A model generated the notes under the pieces. It was given only the letters and a program-made list of their open reading frames with translations. It did not search any database and had not been told where the DNA came from. Positions 25,403-38,452 of a stretch of DNA of 64,000 bases are shown one piece after another. The number at the start of each line of letters is the position of its first letter. Position 1 is the first letter of the stretch. The DNA comes from Zanthoxylum bungeanum (Eukaryota > Streptophyta > Magnoliopsida > Sapindales > Rutaceae): positions 1-64,000 of the forward strand of contig SKCR01007559.1 of the NCBI GenBank assembly GCA_019454045.1, read 5' to 3'. A program made the translations under genes and the position numbers.

Positions 25403-28400
25403 ATGACGGGAAAGGGCAGTGTCCATGACATTATCATGGGTGAAAATGTCTTTAAGGGCACAAACTTTTCCGATTGGGAAATGAATCTGAGGATTGTCCT
25501 TGGATCCGAGAGGCTGCTATATACTATAGAGACACTTCTTGGGCCTAAGCCAAGACCTGATCAGTTACTTGAGCTGGAGTTTTGGAAGACTCACAGCGAT
25601 GATAACTCTACTGTTCAGTCTATTATGCTTACTGCTATGACTCAGCATTTCCGTCGACAGAACAGGGACTTGGATCCCTATAACATGTTGGCGAGGTTGC
25701 ACGATCTTCACTGATCTAACCGAAGGTCACAGAGATATGAGTTACAAAAGAAGCTTTTCCGTTCACGTATGTCAGAAGGCATGTCTGTTGAGTCCCATGT
25801 GGCACAGATGATTGCTGACATAGATGAGCTGTCTCATATGGGGATAGTCTTAGAGGCTGAGACTATCATAGATTTGATCTTGCAGTCTCTCTCAGACACT
25901 TGGAGAGGGTTCATCATAAACTATAACTTGATGAACCAAGATGATAATCTTGGAGAGTTTGTTGTCAATTCTCAAGGAAGCTGAGAATGAGCTTCTCAAG
26001 GCAATAAGCGCGAGGCGCACTTTGCTTCGACATCTCAGACCACCGAGGCTGGGCCCAAGGTGACTGGATGTGTGAAGAAGAAGAAGCATAAAAGAAAGGA
26101 CAAGGCCAAATCGTCAAAGGCTTCTGGGAAGCCTAAGAACAAATCCCAGGATGTATGCCTCCAGTGCGGCAAGCGAGGTCACTGGAAGCGTGACTGCCGC
26201 GAGTACAAGACGCTCCATAAGGAGATTAAAGCGGGCAAGGCACCGGCTACGGGTATGTTTGTTATTGAAATAAACATGACTACTTCTAGTTTTAAAAATT
26301 GGATTTTTGATTCTGGTTGTGGTACTCACATATGTACTGATGTGCAGGATATGCGGATTAGCAGAAGACTGGCCTCAGGGGAGATTGATCTACGCATCAG
26401 AAATGGGGCACTAGTCGCCGTTTTGGCCGTTGGCACTTTTGTTTTGGAATTGCCCTCGGGGCATGTACTAGAACTTACAGACTGTTATTATGTACCTAGT
26501 TTGACAAGGAATATTATTTCTGTATCTATGTTAATCCAATGTGGGTACACTTTTGTATTTAGAAACACCGGGTGTTTTATTTATAAAAATGATATAGAAA
26601 TTTGCACTGCTATCGCAAATAATGGTCTTTATATTTTGAATATAAATCAATCTCAAACATATAATATAACAAACAAAAGGCTTAAAATGAGTAATAAAGA
26701 TTAAACTCATATGTGGCACTGTCGTTTGGGACACATAAACAAGACTCGCATATCCACACTTTCGAAGAGTTGGTACTTGGACGGATTTGATCCAAATTCA
26801 TATGACGTCTGCAATCTTGCTTAATAGGCAAAATGCCTAAATCACCTTTTAGCGGTAAAGGTGAACGCACCACCAAACTGTTAGCCCTAGTTTATAGTGA
26901 CGTATGTGGGCCCATGTCTAGCCAGGCTAGAGGTGGATACGAATACTTCGTAACCTTTACGGATGATGCATCGTGTTATGGTTATGTGTATCTTATGAGA
27001 CATAAGTCAGAAACTTTTGAGAAATTCAAAGAGTTTCGACACGAAGTTCAAAAACAGACCGGCTAGAGTATTAAGACATTACGGTCGGACCGTGGTGGCG
27101 AATACTTGAGCAATGAGTTTCTAGATTACTTAAAAGAATATGGTATTTCTTCACAGTGGACTCCTCCTGGAACACCGTAATTAAACGGTGTGTCCGAACG
27201 GAGAAACCGAACTTTGTTGGACATGGTAAGGTCTATGATGAGTCGCACTGAGCTACCTATTTCCTTCTGGGGATATGCATTAAACAGTGCAATTCTTATT
27301 TTGAATAAGGTTCCATCAAAGTCTGTTCAACAGACTCCGTATGAGATATAGACAGGAAAGAAACCGGGTTTCTCATTCCTGAAGATTTGGGGATGCTGGG
27401 CATACGTCAAACATTTGGAAGGTACCAAACTTGAGCCCAAATCGGATAAATGCCTATTCGTAGGATATCCTAGGGAAACCAAAAGATATTACTTCTATCA
27501 CCCACGAGAGAACAAAGTATTTGTTGCTCTACATGCGATTTTTCTTGAGAAGGAATTCCTAAATGCAGTGGTTAGTGGGAGGAAAGTAGAACTCGATGAA
27601 AATCGGAGTGATACTGTTCCTGGCATAGAATCCTCAACGGAACAAGAACAGTCCATCCGGGATGAGACTATACCACAATCTTCTATTACATAAGGACCGC
27701 GTAGGTTGGAGAGAGTCAGGAAACACCCTGAGAGGTATGGGTTTCTGATTTCACCTCGTGTAGATATAATCTTATTGAGGATAACGAACCGACTACGTAT
27801 GAGGAAGCGATACAAGATATCGATTCCAATTTATGGCAAGAAGCCATGAAGTCCGAAATAGATTCCATGTATACCAACCAAGTTTGGACACTGGTTGATG
27901 CATCAGAAGGCGTAAAGCCTATTGGAAGCAAATGGGTCTTCAAGAAGAAGACCGACATGGATGGCAACGTACAAACGTACAAAGCTAGGCTTATAGCGAA
28001 GGGATATCGTCAACGACATGATGTCGATTACGACGAAACTTTCTCACCCGTTGCCATGATTAAATCCATTCGGATAATACTTGCTATTGCTGCATATTTC
28101 GATTACGAGATATGGCAGATGGACGTTAAAACCGCTTTCCTTAACGAAAACCTTTTGGAGGATGTTTATATGCAACAGCCTGATGGTTTTATCGTGCCTA
28201 GACTTGCAAACAAGGTTTGTAAGTTAAATCGATCCATTTATGGATGAAACAAGCGTCGCGGTCTTGGAATCAACGTTTTGATGAGATCATAAAAGAATAT
28301 GATTTCATTCAAAACGAAGATGATCCTTGTGTATATAAGAAGGTTAGTGGGAGAGCACTAACTTTTATTGTCCTTTATGTTGACGATGTATTGCTTATTG

Positions 28401-29361
28401 GCAATGTCATTCCCATGTTAACGTCGGTGAAAGCTTGGCTTTCATTGAAATTCTCTATGAAAGATCTGGGAGAAGCAGCCTTTATTCTGGGAATAAAGAT
28501 CTACCGGGATATATCTAGAAAGCTGCTTGGACTCTCCCAAAGTACGTACATTGATAAAGTATTGAAGAGATTCAACACGGATCAGTCCAAGAGGAGACTG
28601 TTACCAGTGTCACATGGAGTCTATCTATCTAAGGACATGTGTCCTAAAAATCAAGATGAGAGAGACAACATGAGTCGGATACCGTTCGCCACGGCAGTCG
28701 GATCGATCATGTATGCCATGATATGTACGCGACCTAATGTCTCATATGCTTTGAGCATGTGTAGTCGCTACCAGGCCGATCCAGGTGAAGGTCACTGGAT
28801 GGCGGTTAAGAATATCCTTAAGTATCTTAGACAAACTAAGGATGCTTTCTTAATCTATGGAGATGGAGACTTGAGGTAACTGGGTATACCGATGCAAGTT
28901 TCCAAACCGGCAAAGACGACTGCAAGTCGTAATCCGGGTACATATTTTGTTTGAATAACAGAGCAGTAAGCTGGAAATCTTCCAAGCAAGAGACTGTTGC
29001 CGATTCAACAACAGAAGCGGAGTATATTGTTGCAGCTGAAGCAGCAAAAGAGGCAGTTTGGATCCAAAAATTCCTAATTGGATTAGGAGTAATTCTGTTA
29101 GCAGCTGAGCCCGTTCCATTATATTGTGACAATAACGGGGCTATAGCGCAGGCTAAGGAACCGCGATCTCATCAACGATCCAAGCATGTTCTTCGACGTT
29201 TCCATCTGATTCGAGAGATCATACATCGTGGCGATGTGAAGGTCGAGAAGGTCGCATCAGATGACAATATTGCAGATCCGCTGACGAAAACTATTCCTCA
29301 GCATAAGTTTGAGCGACATGTACATAGTTCAGGTATTAGATGCTTGAGTGACTGTCTATAG
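25403..29361 (+). pseudogene. Broken gag-pol of copia element B
   Basis: Gag starts at 25403 (MTGKGSVHDIIMGENVFKGT) and is cut by a stop at 25712. It resumes at 25769 and shifts frame before 26060. A CCHC zinc knuckle (CLQCGKRGHWKRDC) is near 26155 and the protease motif (FDSGCGTHIC) near 26305. Integrase starts at 26833 (FVTFTDDASCYGYVYLMRHK), with stops at 27064, 27178 and 27348. RT begins near 27846, shifts frame at about 28244 and keeps an intact YVDD at 28376-28387. A stop at 28877 precedes RNase H (28951-29361, with TEAEY and ADPLTK). Several stops look like C-to-T or G-to-A changes, for example where Gln and Trp codons are expected. The copy cannot encode its own proteins. Confidence 0.9.
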
Positions 29362-29364
29362 GCC

Positions 29365-29374
29365 AAGTGGGAGA
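29365..29374 (+). other. Polypurine tract of element B
   Basis: AAGTGGGAGA lies just before the 3' LTR, the usual place and composition for the plus-strand primer in copia elements. Confidence 0.75.
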
Positions 29375-29375
29375 T

Positions 29376-31294
29376 TATTGGACGTTATGACCCATAACGT
29401 CACTGTTTGTAAAAGACATTGTGTTTTTGTACAAAATTAACTATGTAGTAATGAAATTACCTTTTAACCGCTTTTTAATTTATTTACTTTGATATATAAA
29501 TGGTAAAAGTCCTTATGATTAGTTTCGGATTGAGATGATATGAGACAGTATCAATCCATAAAGGTTTAATCATTAATATCTCCAGTCGTAGTATTATCGA
29601 GATTGGACATCGATAATGCGGAATAGACTAGTATTGCACTTGTGCGCGTTGTGAGGGCATAACGGCATAGTTCTCATATATTTAAGTATTGGATACTTAT
29701 CCAAGTGCGATAGGAGGTTGTGTTTTACCGATGGTACGGAAAACAGCTTCAATCTGGATAGACCTCGTGGAATCCCATTGGTAGTATGTATATGTGTCTA
29801 TGGGAGTCCGCTTCAGGGTAGGTGTATTCGGTCTTAACCTGAGACTTGCATCGCTAGTACTTGCGACAATCGATACGCTTTGGTTTTGGTCATCCAGGAC
29901 TTTAACAGGTTCTGTGTACGCCTCTTCTGGGTTTATTGAGAATCGTAGTGTATTGGATGTGATGTCAAGACTGAAGTATCACTTCAGACATATGGAGATA
30001 ATGATCACGCAGGGATTCAGAACTCGTTCTCTATTGTGTTGTAACCATCGGGATAATATGACAAGGTCAGGATTATCTTATTCAAAGAGACTAGTTGCTT
30101 GATATCCGATATGTGTTTCGTACGGAGCAGACACTATTCCAGCCCTAGGCCTTGCACGTGAACATCAGATACTGGATCGCTATACACGATACTACGTATA
30201 CTACGCCTGATAAAGATCGTATATTCCATTAAGAATATTTCTGGAGAATTGGGTAGGCATGGCGCTTTGCTAGAAGCCAACCTTGTCTCGTAAATCGGTA
30301 AAAATATAGTACGAGGTACGTACGTGTTCAGATAGTTCGACGACCGGATTTACTGTCAACATATCCAGGGATCTCTTGGGTCGCTTCCCGAAGATTCACC
30401 GATGACGTATGATTCGAGCTTAATTAATCTGAGATTAATTGCGGAGAGACATTATCTTGGATAAAGTACTATTTGAAGAGAGAGAGATTAATTTGGAATT
30501 AATCGATTAAATAATATATTCGATATATTAAACGAAATTAGATTTCGATGCGGAATTAAAATTAGATTTTAATTTGGGCAAATGAGTTAATTTAGAATTA
30601 ATTCGTAAGCGACGTGAATAGTAATTTTGCTAGGCATAATTATTTAATTAAATTCGATTTAATTACGTCGCGACGGAAGTTCGTTAATTTGGAATTAGCG
30701 AGCCCGAGCCCGAGTGTGTTTGCGGGCCCACTCGCATTCGGAATCGAGTGGGGCCCACATGTCACATCAAGTGACACATCACATGTCACCTTTATTCAAT
30801 TTTGGATGATGTGATTAGGTGGAGTTGGTGGAGACTTTGAAAGCACTCCAAAGTCAAAGATTGAAAGACTTTTACCAAATCACTTTTGGTATATCTTTCT
30901 TTTGTTTTTTTGAAAACAATTACACAACTTGATATTTTCTCTCCCTTGGCCGAATTTGGCAAGCCAAATACTCTCCCCATTTTGCCTCTTCTTCACCGAA
31001 ACTTAAAGGAAGTATTTGAAGAATTTTTGTTGCATTAATTCTCATAGAGCTAGCACTCATCAAGGATCATTACAAGGTGTTAGGGAAACCTACTTGAGGG
31101 CTTGGAATCTTCAAAAGCTTGGAGCTTGGCATTCTTCCTTTTGGCCGAATCCTTGGTGTTCTTGGAGGAGAAATTTTGTTGTTTGACGCATCCATAAACC
31201 GATCAATGTAAGTGTGATTCCGCCACTCTTCATTGTTATTCATTCACATTTCTATGCTTATTATGATCTTGGGACTAAACCTAGAAACCCAACA
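29376..31294 (+). repeat. 3' LTR of element B
   Basis: It starts TATTGGACGTTATGACCC, so the terminal TG has become TA, and ends AGAAACCCAACA before the target duplication. It is 11 bp shorter than the 5' LTR. Confidence 0.93.
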
Positions 31295-31299
31295 GGAGT

Positions 31300-32085
31300 C
31301 ACTCTCCGTCTAACCAAATAAATTTTTACCTCTGTGATTTGTCTATCTTTTGTCAAGTTTGTACGATTCTCACTAACCAAACAAATTTACCGTTGAGGGA
31401 GGTTTATTCAAGGGATGAATTCCCTATTTTGTCCTTAGAATGAAAAAACAACCGCAACAATTATGAAGCAATTGATGGAGGAGAAAAAGTAGTGGTTCAC
31501 AGTGGTCGTAGGCCTTGCCAGCCGCTATAGGCCAGTGCAGTGACAAATGATTGAGCTAGTTTGATTAGCTGGATATCAGAGCAGTTTGGGAGAGTTGTGG
31601 CTATAATGATGACTAAGTGGCATGAGTTGATTTCAGAGTGGGTGGAATAGTAGATTTGTGAGCCTATATAAAGAGGTTGAAGTCACAATTTTAAGGGTTA
31701 GTAATTTTCAAATTTTATAACACTTGCAAGTTGAGAGCAAGAGCCTGTAAAGCAAACTAGTGATAGAAAGAGAAAGTGAGTCGTGACCCGACTATATTAT
31801 AAAATCTAAGGGATTAGTTATTGTAATTCGTGATTCCTAAGTTGAGTGCTCGAGTCGGTGTTTACTCCGAGCACTATAAAAGTGATCCCCTTTCTCTCAT
31901 GGATGTAGGTTATAGTCACTCTACGCTGAACCACATAAATCTTTGCCTCTGTGATTTGTCTATCTTTTGTCAAGTTTTTACGGTTCCCACAAACCAAATA
32001 AATTTACCGTTGAGGGAAGCTTATTCAAGGAATAAATTCCCTATTTTATTCTTAGAATGAAAAAACAACCGTCAACAATTATGAA
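31300..32085 (+). repeat. Gypsy-LTR-like unit 1 (right part) and unit 2
   Basis: 31300-31461 completes the unit interrupted by element B. 31462-32085 is a second, complete copy of about 620 bp in the same orientation. Both copies contain ATTTACCGTTGAGGGA and end CTTAGAATGAAAAAACAACC. The copies differ at many positions, so the duplication is older than the element-B insertion. Confidence 0.65.
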
Positions 32086-32869
32086 TCAACTTATATCGGT
32101 GATACAAACAAAAGCAACTTATATTCATTCTCTAACTAATAAAAATGTTATAAAATGCTCCTAAAAATGTCTAATACATAACACACAAAAATTCAAAACG
32201 TTAAATATTCTTGCTAAGAATGTGCAACACATGATTCTAGATGAAGTTGATAAAGTTAAATTTTTTGTTCTTTCTTGAAGAGGCACTTAATGAATCTCAC
32301 AAATATCAAATGGTTATTATTTTGAGATTTGTTGATTATTATGATGGATCTATTTGAGAAAGTTTCTATGAAGTTGTGAATGTTGATGAAAGAGAATTTG
32401 CAGATACTGTAAACTCTGGTTCATGTCTTATCATCCACATGAACATTACCTTAACCTGATCTCATGTGTGTATATATATTCCTACATATGAAATTTTATA
32501 TTTTACATATATGTGTGTGTGTTAAATTTTTAATTTAACTCGGGGTATGATTATATCATGAGTCTCCCCTAGTAAGCCCATAATTTTTCCCCCTTTTAAA
32601 TACAAAATTATTTTAGTATTTCATAGCAGAAAATGAAAAAAACAATGGAGATGGCCAAAGGAGGCAGATATGTTATAAATTCAAAATAATGCTAAAATGG
32701 TACATGTCACACATCCTTTCCTCTATTCATCTAGATAAAACAATATCCACCAAGAATGTAGTCCAGTATCAACAAGGAGCTAGTTCCATTATCTAATTTC
32801 ACTATTCTCTTCACGAAGAGGAAAATACACACGCTATCTTAAAAGAAATCTCTAAATGTAGTAAATGAT
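32086..32869. other. 3' flank of the translocator gene
   Basis: The stretch is AT-rich with a short (TG)n run near 32510. The part nearest 32869 presumably holds the 3' untranslated region of the minus-strand gene. I see no other gene. Confidence 0.4.
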
Positions 32870-35800
32870 TCACCTATATCTACGTTTTGCTTCTCCATAA
32901 GCAGCCACCCCAAGAACCGTCATAGTATACCCAGCAATGCCGATGAATGTAACAGGATTTCTGAACAGGAGTATTGAGATTACAACTGCTACTGCACCCT
33001 TCGCATTGCCTAATACCTGATCACAACAAACCAAGGAAATCAGAATAGAAGAACGAGGTAAAGTACTCTAGAGGTTTGTTTGGTTTGTACAGAAATCTAA
33101 AAAAATCCTAAAGCTGAACAGGTGAGAGGGGATCAGCTATCGAAGAACGAAGAGGTCGTTTAAGTGTGTGAACTAGTTTTCAATTATGCATAAGAAGATA
33201 ACTCCATGAATCACAGTTTTTGAACCATCAAGAAGTTTCTGTAATATTGCTCTGACATAAGTTCCCTTCTAGATTTTTTAATAATGTATGAAGCAAAGTC
33301 AGTATTCTGATGTTTGTATCTCATATTACAGTTGGTTCAGGTTGGGAGAATTCATCCATAGCACTAGTAGGGGCCCAATCTGTTATTTGGTAGTCGGTGT
33401 GGCGGTAGCTTCGCTTCAACGACTGCCTCCCAGCCATTGAAAACACTGAGCGAGAACGGTAAGGGGAAGGGGCGCATTCCGGCCAGTCGGCCATCTCTCC
33501 GCTTTTCTTCCATTCCAACCACAATAGGGATCAAGCCCTTGCAAGTTAGTGGGATAGTCCGTTCAAGGATAGGACTGCATGAGTAGTAGTATTGATGCTG
33601 CTGGACAGGAGAACTTTTGATTTATGGTTCACACTGACATGGGCATGTCTGGAATATATTAGTATGATTCAAACCACTATCAGGGTTATACCCAGACCAG
33701 TGAAAAAGCTGAGCATCAAGTGTTGAGTGTTAAAACACAAGTAGCAAAATGATCACTATATCACATCTACTCTGCATGATCAAGGCTACACAATATTATT
33801 ATTGGTTAATGTGTGGAGAAAAAATAAAGTGAAGGCAAATGATAATCAAACCTGGAGTGTTAGTGCACTTGTATGTTTGGTCACCAAAAAGTTTAACAAG
33901 TTTGCTGAGTAGGCCATTGTTGAATTAATAACAAGAAGTAGCCACAAAAATTTATGTTGTTTTCCGAGGGATAAAGTGACCTCTAACACGTTTGGCTCCA
34001 TTAAAAGTGCTGCAGGCAATAAAACTAACACCGCAATTGGGGACATGTACAGCAGCAAATTCATTGAGTTCAACTTTTCTCTGTCACAATAAAATAACAA
34101 GATACTACATGGTCAGCGCATACAAATGTGAGCAAACATAAAATGTTATGGATGAGAAGAATGAAGGAAATGAAAAGATGATAACTTTGAAGTGCAAAAC
34201 ATCCATCCGACTGTAAATAGTTAAAAAGTGTTTGGCAGTTTCTTTTTGTGCTATATTGTCGATCAAATCATGAAAGAGAGCAAAAGATGAACAGATGCAA
34301 TAACAATAATTAAGAAAGAAAAAGAAAGAAGAAAAACAGTATATTGATGCCACACGTCATAGACCATCAATGCTACTAGCACAAAGCAAATAGAAGACTA
34401 GTTTTTGGAAGAATTGATGTTACTAACCAGTGATGAGATGCTAGACCTACCGATTACAAGTGTGGTTCAAGCAGATCTTTCGTTTTTAGTATTTTCTTTT
34501 TAAATAAGGAACTAAAGAAAACTGCATTAGAAGAAAAAAAATGAAAGGAGGTGCAGCTATGGACCAGGCCCACATAGATAACTAAAAATGCAGGTGAGGG
34601 GAAACAAAATTATAACGAAAATATAATTAAAAAAAAACTAAGAACCCAAAAGTGTAGGTGTATCCATCCCTTCCCTAGGGCATAATGCAATCACGATACA
34701 CAAATTATCTCAACACTGCTTCCCAATTGAGATGAAAGAAGTAAAAAGATCTTGAAAAAACTTTTGCAACTGAAGCCCAAAGTGATGCAAAAAAGATAAT
34801 TGTAATCAAAAATCACTGATGCTTTCTTCCTTCTCCTACCTAAAATACGGTTATTTCTTTCTCTGGTAGCACCCGTACAGAAGCTAAAACAACAAATCTC
34901 CAAAGATTTTTGGATTCCTTCCCAAGCTCACAAGTGACAATCAGCAGAAGTATCCAAAGCCAAGTGAATGTCACAACAAAATAGCTAAAAACATTAACAA
35001 GCATTAAGGGAAAGGATAAAAGACTGGGAAAGCATTTTCCTTTATTGGATAAATAGAAAATGAATTGAGATGGAGTGGGGTCGTCTTAATCAATAATCCA
35101 ACAGACAATTTCAAGAGGTTCTCAGAATAGTTGAGGATAAACGATAAAGAACCAACTGGCCATTCAACAGAAGGAAGATCTGTTTATACGGAGCAAGAGG
35201 TCTCCTCACAACAACCTTTCAGGGAGGTGGCTGGTGTCAGTTTAATTTGAGCTTGACAATGGAAAGTGGTAGGGTGGGGTCTGTGGTACTGAGAAAAGGA
35301 ATATAACTTGAATAGATTTGATTGGTCATACTAACTACTCAAAAACTCAGTTTCATTTGTTGTTCTGTACTGAAAGAGAATTAATACTCTGTGGTATTAA
35401 AAAAAAGGGAATAAACCTTAAATGGCTGATAAGCAAGGGAAAAAAAGAGAAAAAGAAAAGAACACTCTTTACTATTTTGGTGGATGATTGCGAGTTGGAA
35501 TAGGTTAATCAGACCTGCTTCCGTTTAAACCACAATTAGGAATTATATAACCAACCTTCTGCAGGCACAAAACTAGTATCTATACAAGAAATTGAAATGT
35601 TGCTAAGAGCCTAAGACCACACGTGCCTCGTATATGATGATGTTCTGAGTTCACTCACAGCCCATCTCTCTCCCTTCTATTATTATTTTGTGTGTATTTG
35701 TGTGTGGATAGGAAACAAAACTCAGCAATAAATGACAACATAAAAAATATTAATTTTTTGTATCAAATAGATATTCTTGAAACCTACTACAAATGGAGTT

Positions 35801-37609
35801 GAAATAGACTAAACTGCTATAATAAACAATGCAGCTGAAGTTTTTGCCAGAACCATTACTTGAAATGAAACTAAAAGCCCACTCCTCTGTCCAAAACAAA
35901 CACACAGCCTCACAATAAACAAGGTTGAACTGTGGCAACTTGAGTACATTCCACAATCAGGAAAACTATTAAAAACATCTCAAAGAGATAGAATGTGCAA
36001 GTTTTGGATGGTCTATACAGCGCAAGTGCACCCTATCAAGCTCAAAAAAATCTACATAGAGTATTACAGACACTAAAAAAAACTTCAGAAATCACCCAAC
36101 TTGTGTTTGGAGAACAAAATGTTCATAGTGTGCCCAAGGACAACAGTTAATTAAGTGAAATGTCAAATGAGAAAAGTATTTCAAAGGTTGCAAAGATTTT
36201 TCCCTCAACCAACATTTTGAGAACATCTTGTCCCCCTAACTGTGCGTTTTGAAATTTGTTTACCATCTAAAGGAATGTAAGAAATGCACCACTTTAGATT
36301 GCATATTCTGTAACTTATTGATGAGAGTAGGGACATTAATTCTTGCTATAATGATTCAATGACTTTGCGGATGACAAAATAATTTACTTCTTAAAAAGGA
36401 ATAGGTTTTCTAAATGGTGTTTAATGTCAAGAATGTAAAGAGTGCATTAAATATAAGTTACATACGGCAAGCAATAAAGCATTTACCCTTCAGAAGAAAG
36501 CAAGATACTCTGAAGAACAGACTTGAAGGCCCTGGCAGCAGTTGCACTAATACACATTATAAATCCATACAAATGAAAACCCGGTTCACCCTGCCGTCAA
36601 GAAAAGAATTCAAAGCTTAAAAATTTCATTGAAACCAGATTGAAATATATTTGGAAGAAAAGAAAGGTAAGATATTATACGGGAAGTAGTAAAAGAGGAA
36701 GACTTTCCCTTGCTAGGCAATAGAATTACCAAACAGGTTAAAATCAGATACTGAGAAAGCAGATAGTTAGAAAGAAAATTGAGTTTCCTAAAGGCTAGTC
36801 ACCTAAGCATTTTCGGAAATTGTAATAGTACATCTTAGCTGCATTCACAAAGAACCTCAATCAGCCAGAATCCATCTTGTTCATAAACTCATCATATATA
36901 CACAACTTATTCAACAAGGATAATTATCAGATCATTTCTTAAACACTTGAAAAAAAACGAGATTTTCATTCCCTAGATTAAATCATCAAATTCCAGATCT
37001 AGATTCTCAGGCAATTAACAAAAAAAAAAAAATTAAGATCTAGATCAAATCCCAAGAACAGCCACTGAAGCTGCTAAAAATAAAGAAACAGCAAGATAAA
37101 TTAAAACAAATTGATGATGGTGTTACCTCACTAGCAATGACAACCCCAGCAACAACAGGCATAAGGGTAGCATAAGTAACCCAAGCCTCCCTCTTGAAGG
37201 TCATCAAATAAGCAAACAAGGCAGTGAAAAACGGCGTCGTAGCACCAACAGCCTGATTAAACGAGACAGGAAGGTACCTAAGAGAAATGTTGCCACCCAC
37301 AACAGACCCACAAAACACAGTGCTTAAAGTTGCAATCTTTGCAAGCTGAGACCTTGATTTCATTTTTTGTAAAGGAACAATTTTTAGAAAAACAATGGAG
37401 ATGTAACTGAGGATTGCACAGGCTGACATGTGGCACATTGTCAGAAATATTGGAAACCTGAAGCCGTAATTGGAGAGCAAATATTTGTTCAGTAAAAGAA
37501 CGCCAATGTTTGATGAGTACCAAAGGATTACCAGAGTTAATAAGAAAAGGGTTTGTTTTTCTGATGTCATTTTCTGAGGTTTTGCTGCAAATGGGGCTTC
37601 CATTTCCAT
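32870..37609 (-). CDS. TPT/NST-family sugar-phosphate or nucleotide-sugar translocator, four exons
   Basis: Exons on the minus strand are 37609-37127, 36590-36487, 34080-33852 and 33016-32870. All three introns have GT-AG ends, and the phases fit exactly: 483+104+229+147 nt give 320 residues and a TGA stop. The protein is a multi-pass membrane antiporter of the drug/metabolite transporter superfamily, expected in Golgi or plastid membranes. Recognisable plant-family segments are [20 protein letters not shown] near residue 30, [19 protein letters not shown] in exon 1, [16 protein letters not shown] in exon 2, [17 protein letters not shown] and [14 protein letters not shown] in exon 3, and [20 protein letters not shown] in exon 4. 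It resembles the unassigned Arabidopsis translocators At5g05820 and At3g11320 (about 309 aa), from memory. The substrate is not known from sequence. No coding defect is visible. Confidence 0.93.
33330..33600. other. Possible organelle-derived insertion in intron 3 of the translocator
   Basis: This part of intron 3 is richer in GC than the surrounding AT-rich intron and has an open frame on the minus strand (33321-33524) with segments such as [16 protein letters not shown] and [17 protein letters not shown]. Composition and wording remind me of plant mitochondrial DNA, so it may be a nuclear insertion of mitochondrial origin. This is inference and no organelle gene is identified. Confidence 0.35.
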
Positions 37610-37630
37610 GCACCTTTCGCTTCTTCTTCA

Positions 37631-37875
37631 ATGGAAAATCAGATTTATTTATTTTCTTCTGTTTTTAAATAAAAATCACTCTGGTGAATCGCGTGTGTTC
37701 GTGTGTCGGTAGGATTTTGGTCGGATGTGGTCGGTTTTTTTTTTTCTTTTTAAATTAAATTTCAATATTTATTTTCAGGAAAAAGTTTTTTTTTTTTTTT
37801 TTTTAAAAATAATAATAAGCTACCAGTCAACCGATAAATAATTCGAAATTTATTGTGATACTAAATACATATATT
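37631..37875. other. Upstream region of the translocator gene
   Basis: 5' flank of the minus-strand gene. It has long T runs at about 37737-37748 and 37788-37803. No clear TATA box stands out. Confidence 0.4.
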
Positions 37876-38452
37876 TAGGTTTGGGCATCGAATCAGATTC
37901 GGTCAGATCCGATCCAATCAGATCGTGTTTGTTTGGTTCATTAAATTCTGGATCGGATCGGATAAATTTGATAATTATCGGATTGAATCAGATTTTACCT
38001 GATTTGTAACGAATTCGAATCTGATAGGGAATCCGATTTGATAACGGATTTGAATCCGATTTGATAATGATTCTGGTAGTATATTCGATTCGGTAATAGA
38101 TCTGATTCGATAATTATCCAATTCAATAAAATGATCTGAAAAATATAAACTCATATCAATTTTATCGAATCGGATCGGATAACTAAAAGTTCAAATCAAT
38201 TTTATCGAATCGGATCTGTTATCAAATCATATTTGTTATCAAATCAAATTCATTACTGGATTCACTATCAAATTGGATACTCTATCGGATTCGAAAATTT
38301 ATCCGATTCGTTAAGATTTCAAATCGGATCGAATAAATTCGATTTAATTCGATAATTATCGGATCAAATCTGATCGAACCAAATAAGTCAACTCTTATCG
38401 AATCGATTCGAAATCGGTCCAATCCGATCCGAAACTGAAAATGCCCACTCCT
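37876..38452. repeat. TCGGAT-rich element with TGGGCA / TGCCCA ends
   Basis: The stretch is made of degenerate repeats of ATCGGATCGGAT and its complement. Its ends are GGTTTGGGCATCGAATC at the left and GAAACTGAAAATGCCCACTCC at the right, which are roughly inverted. Plant genomes hold many such elements with TGGGCA...TGCCCA termini around CGGTTCGG-like arrays. The frame at 38282-38545 (rich in Ile, Arg, Phe and Asp) is only the translation of the repeat. Confidence 0.6.

Larger units (their letters stand above)
21276..31294 (+). mobile_element. Structurally complete family-B copia retrotransposon
   Basis: The element is 10,019 bp and is flanked by a perfect 5-bp duplication GGAGT (21271-21275 and 31295-31299). 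Its LTRs are 1930 bp (21276-23205) and 1919 bp (29376-31294). A primer binding site follows the 5' LTR, a 2.2-kb leader precedes gag, and a polypurine tract precedes the 3' LTR. The domain order is gag, protease, integrase, RT, RNase H, so it is Ty1/copia. The final 320 bp of the two LTRs differ at only about six or seven positions by eye, so the insertion is fairly recent. The coding region is already broken many times. Confidence 0.95.
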
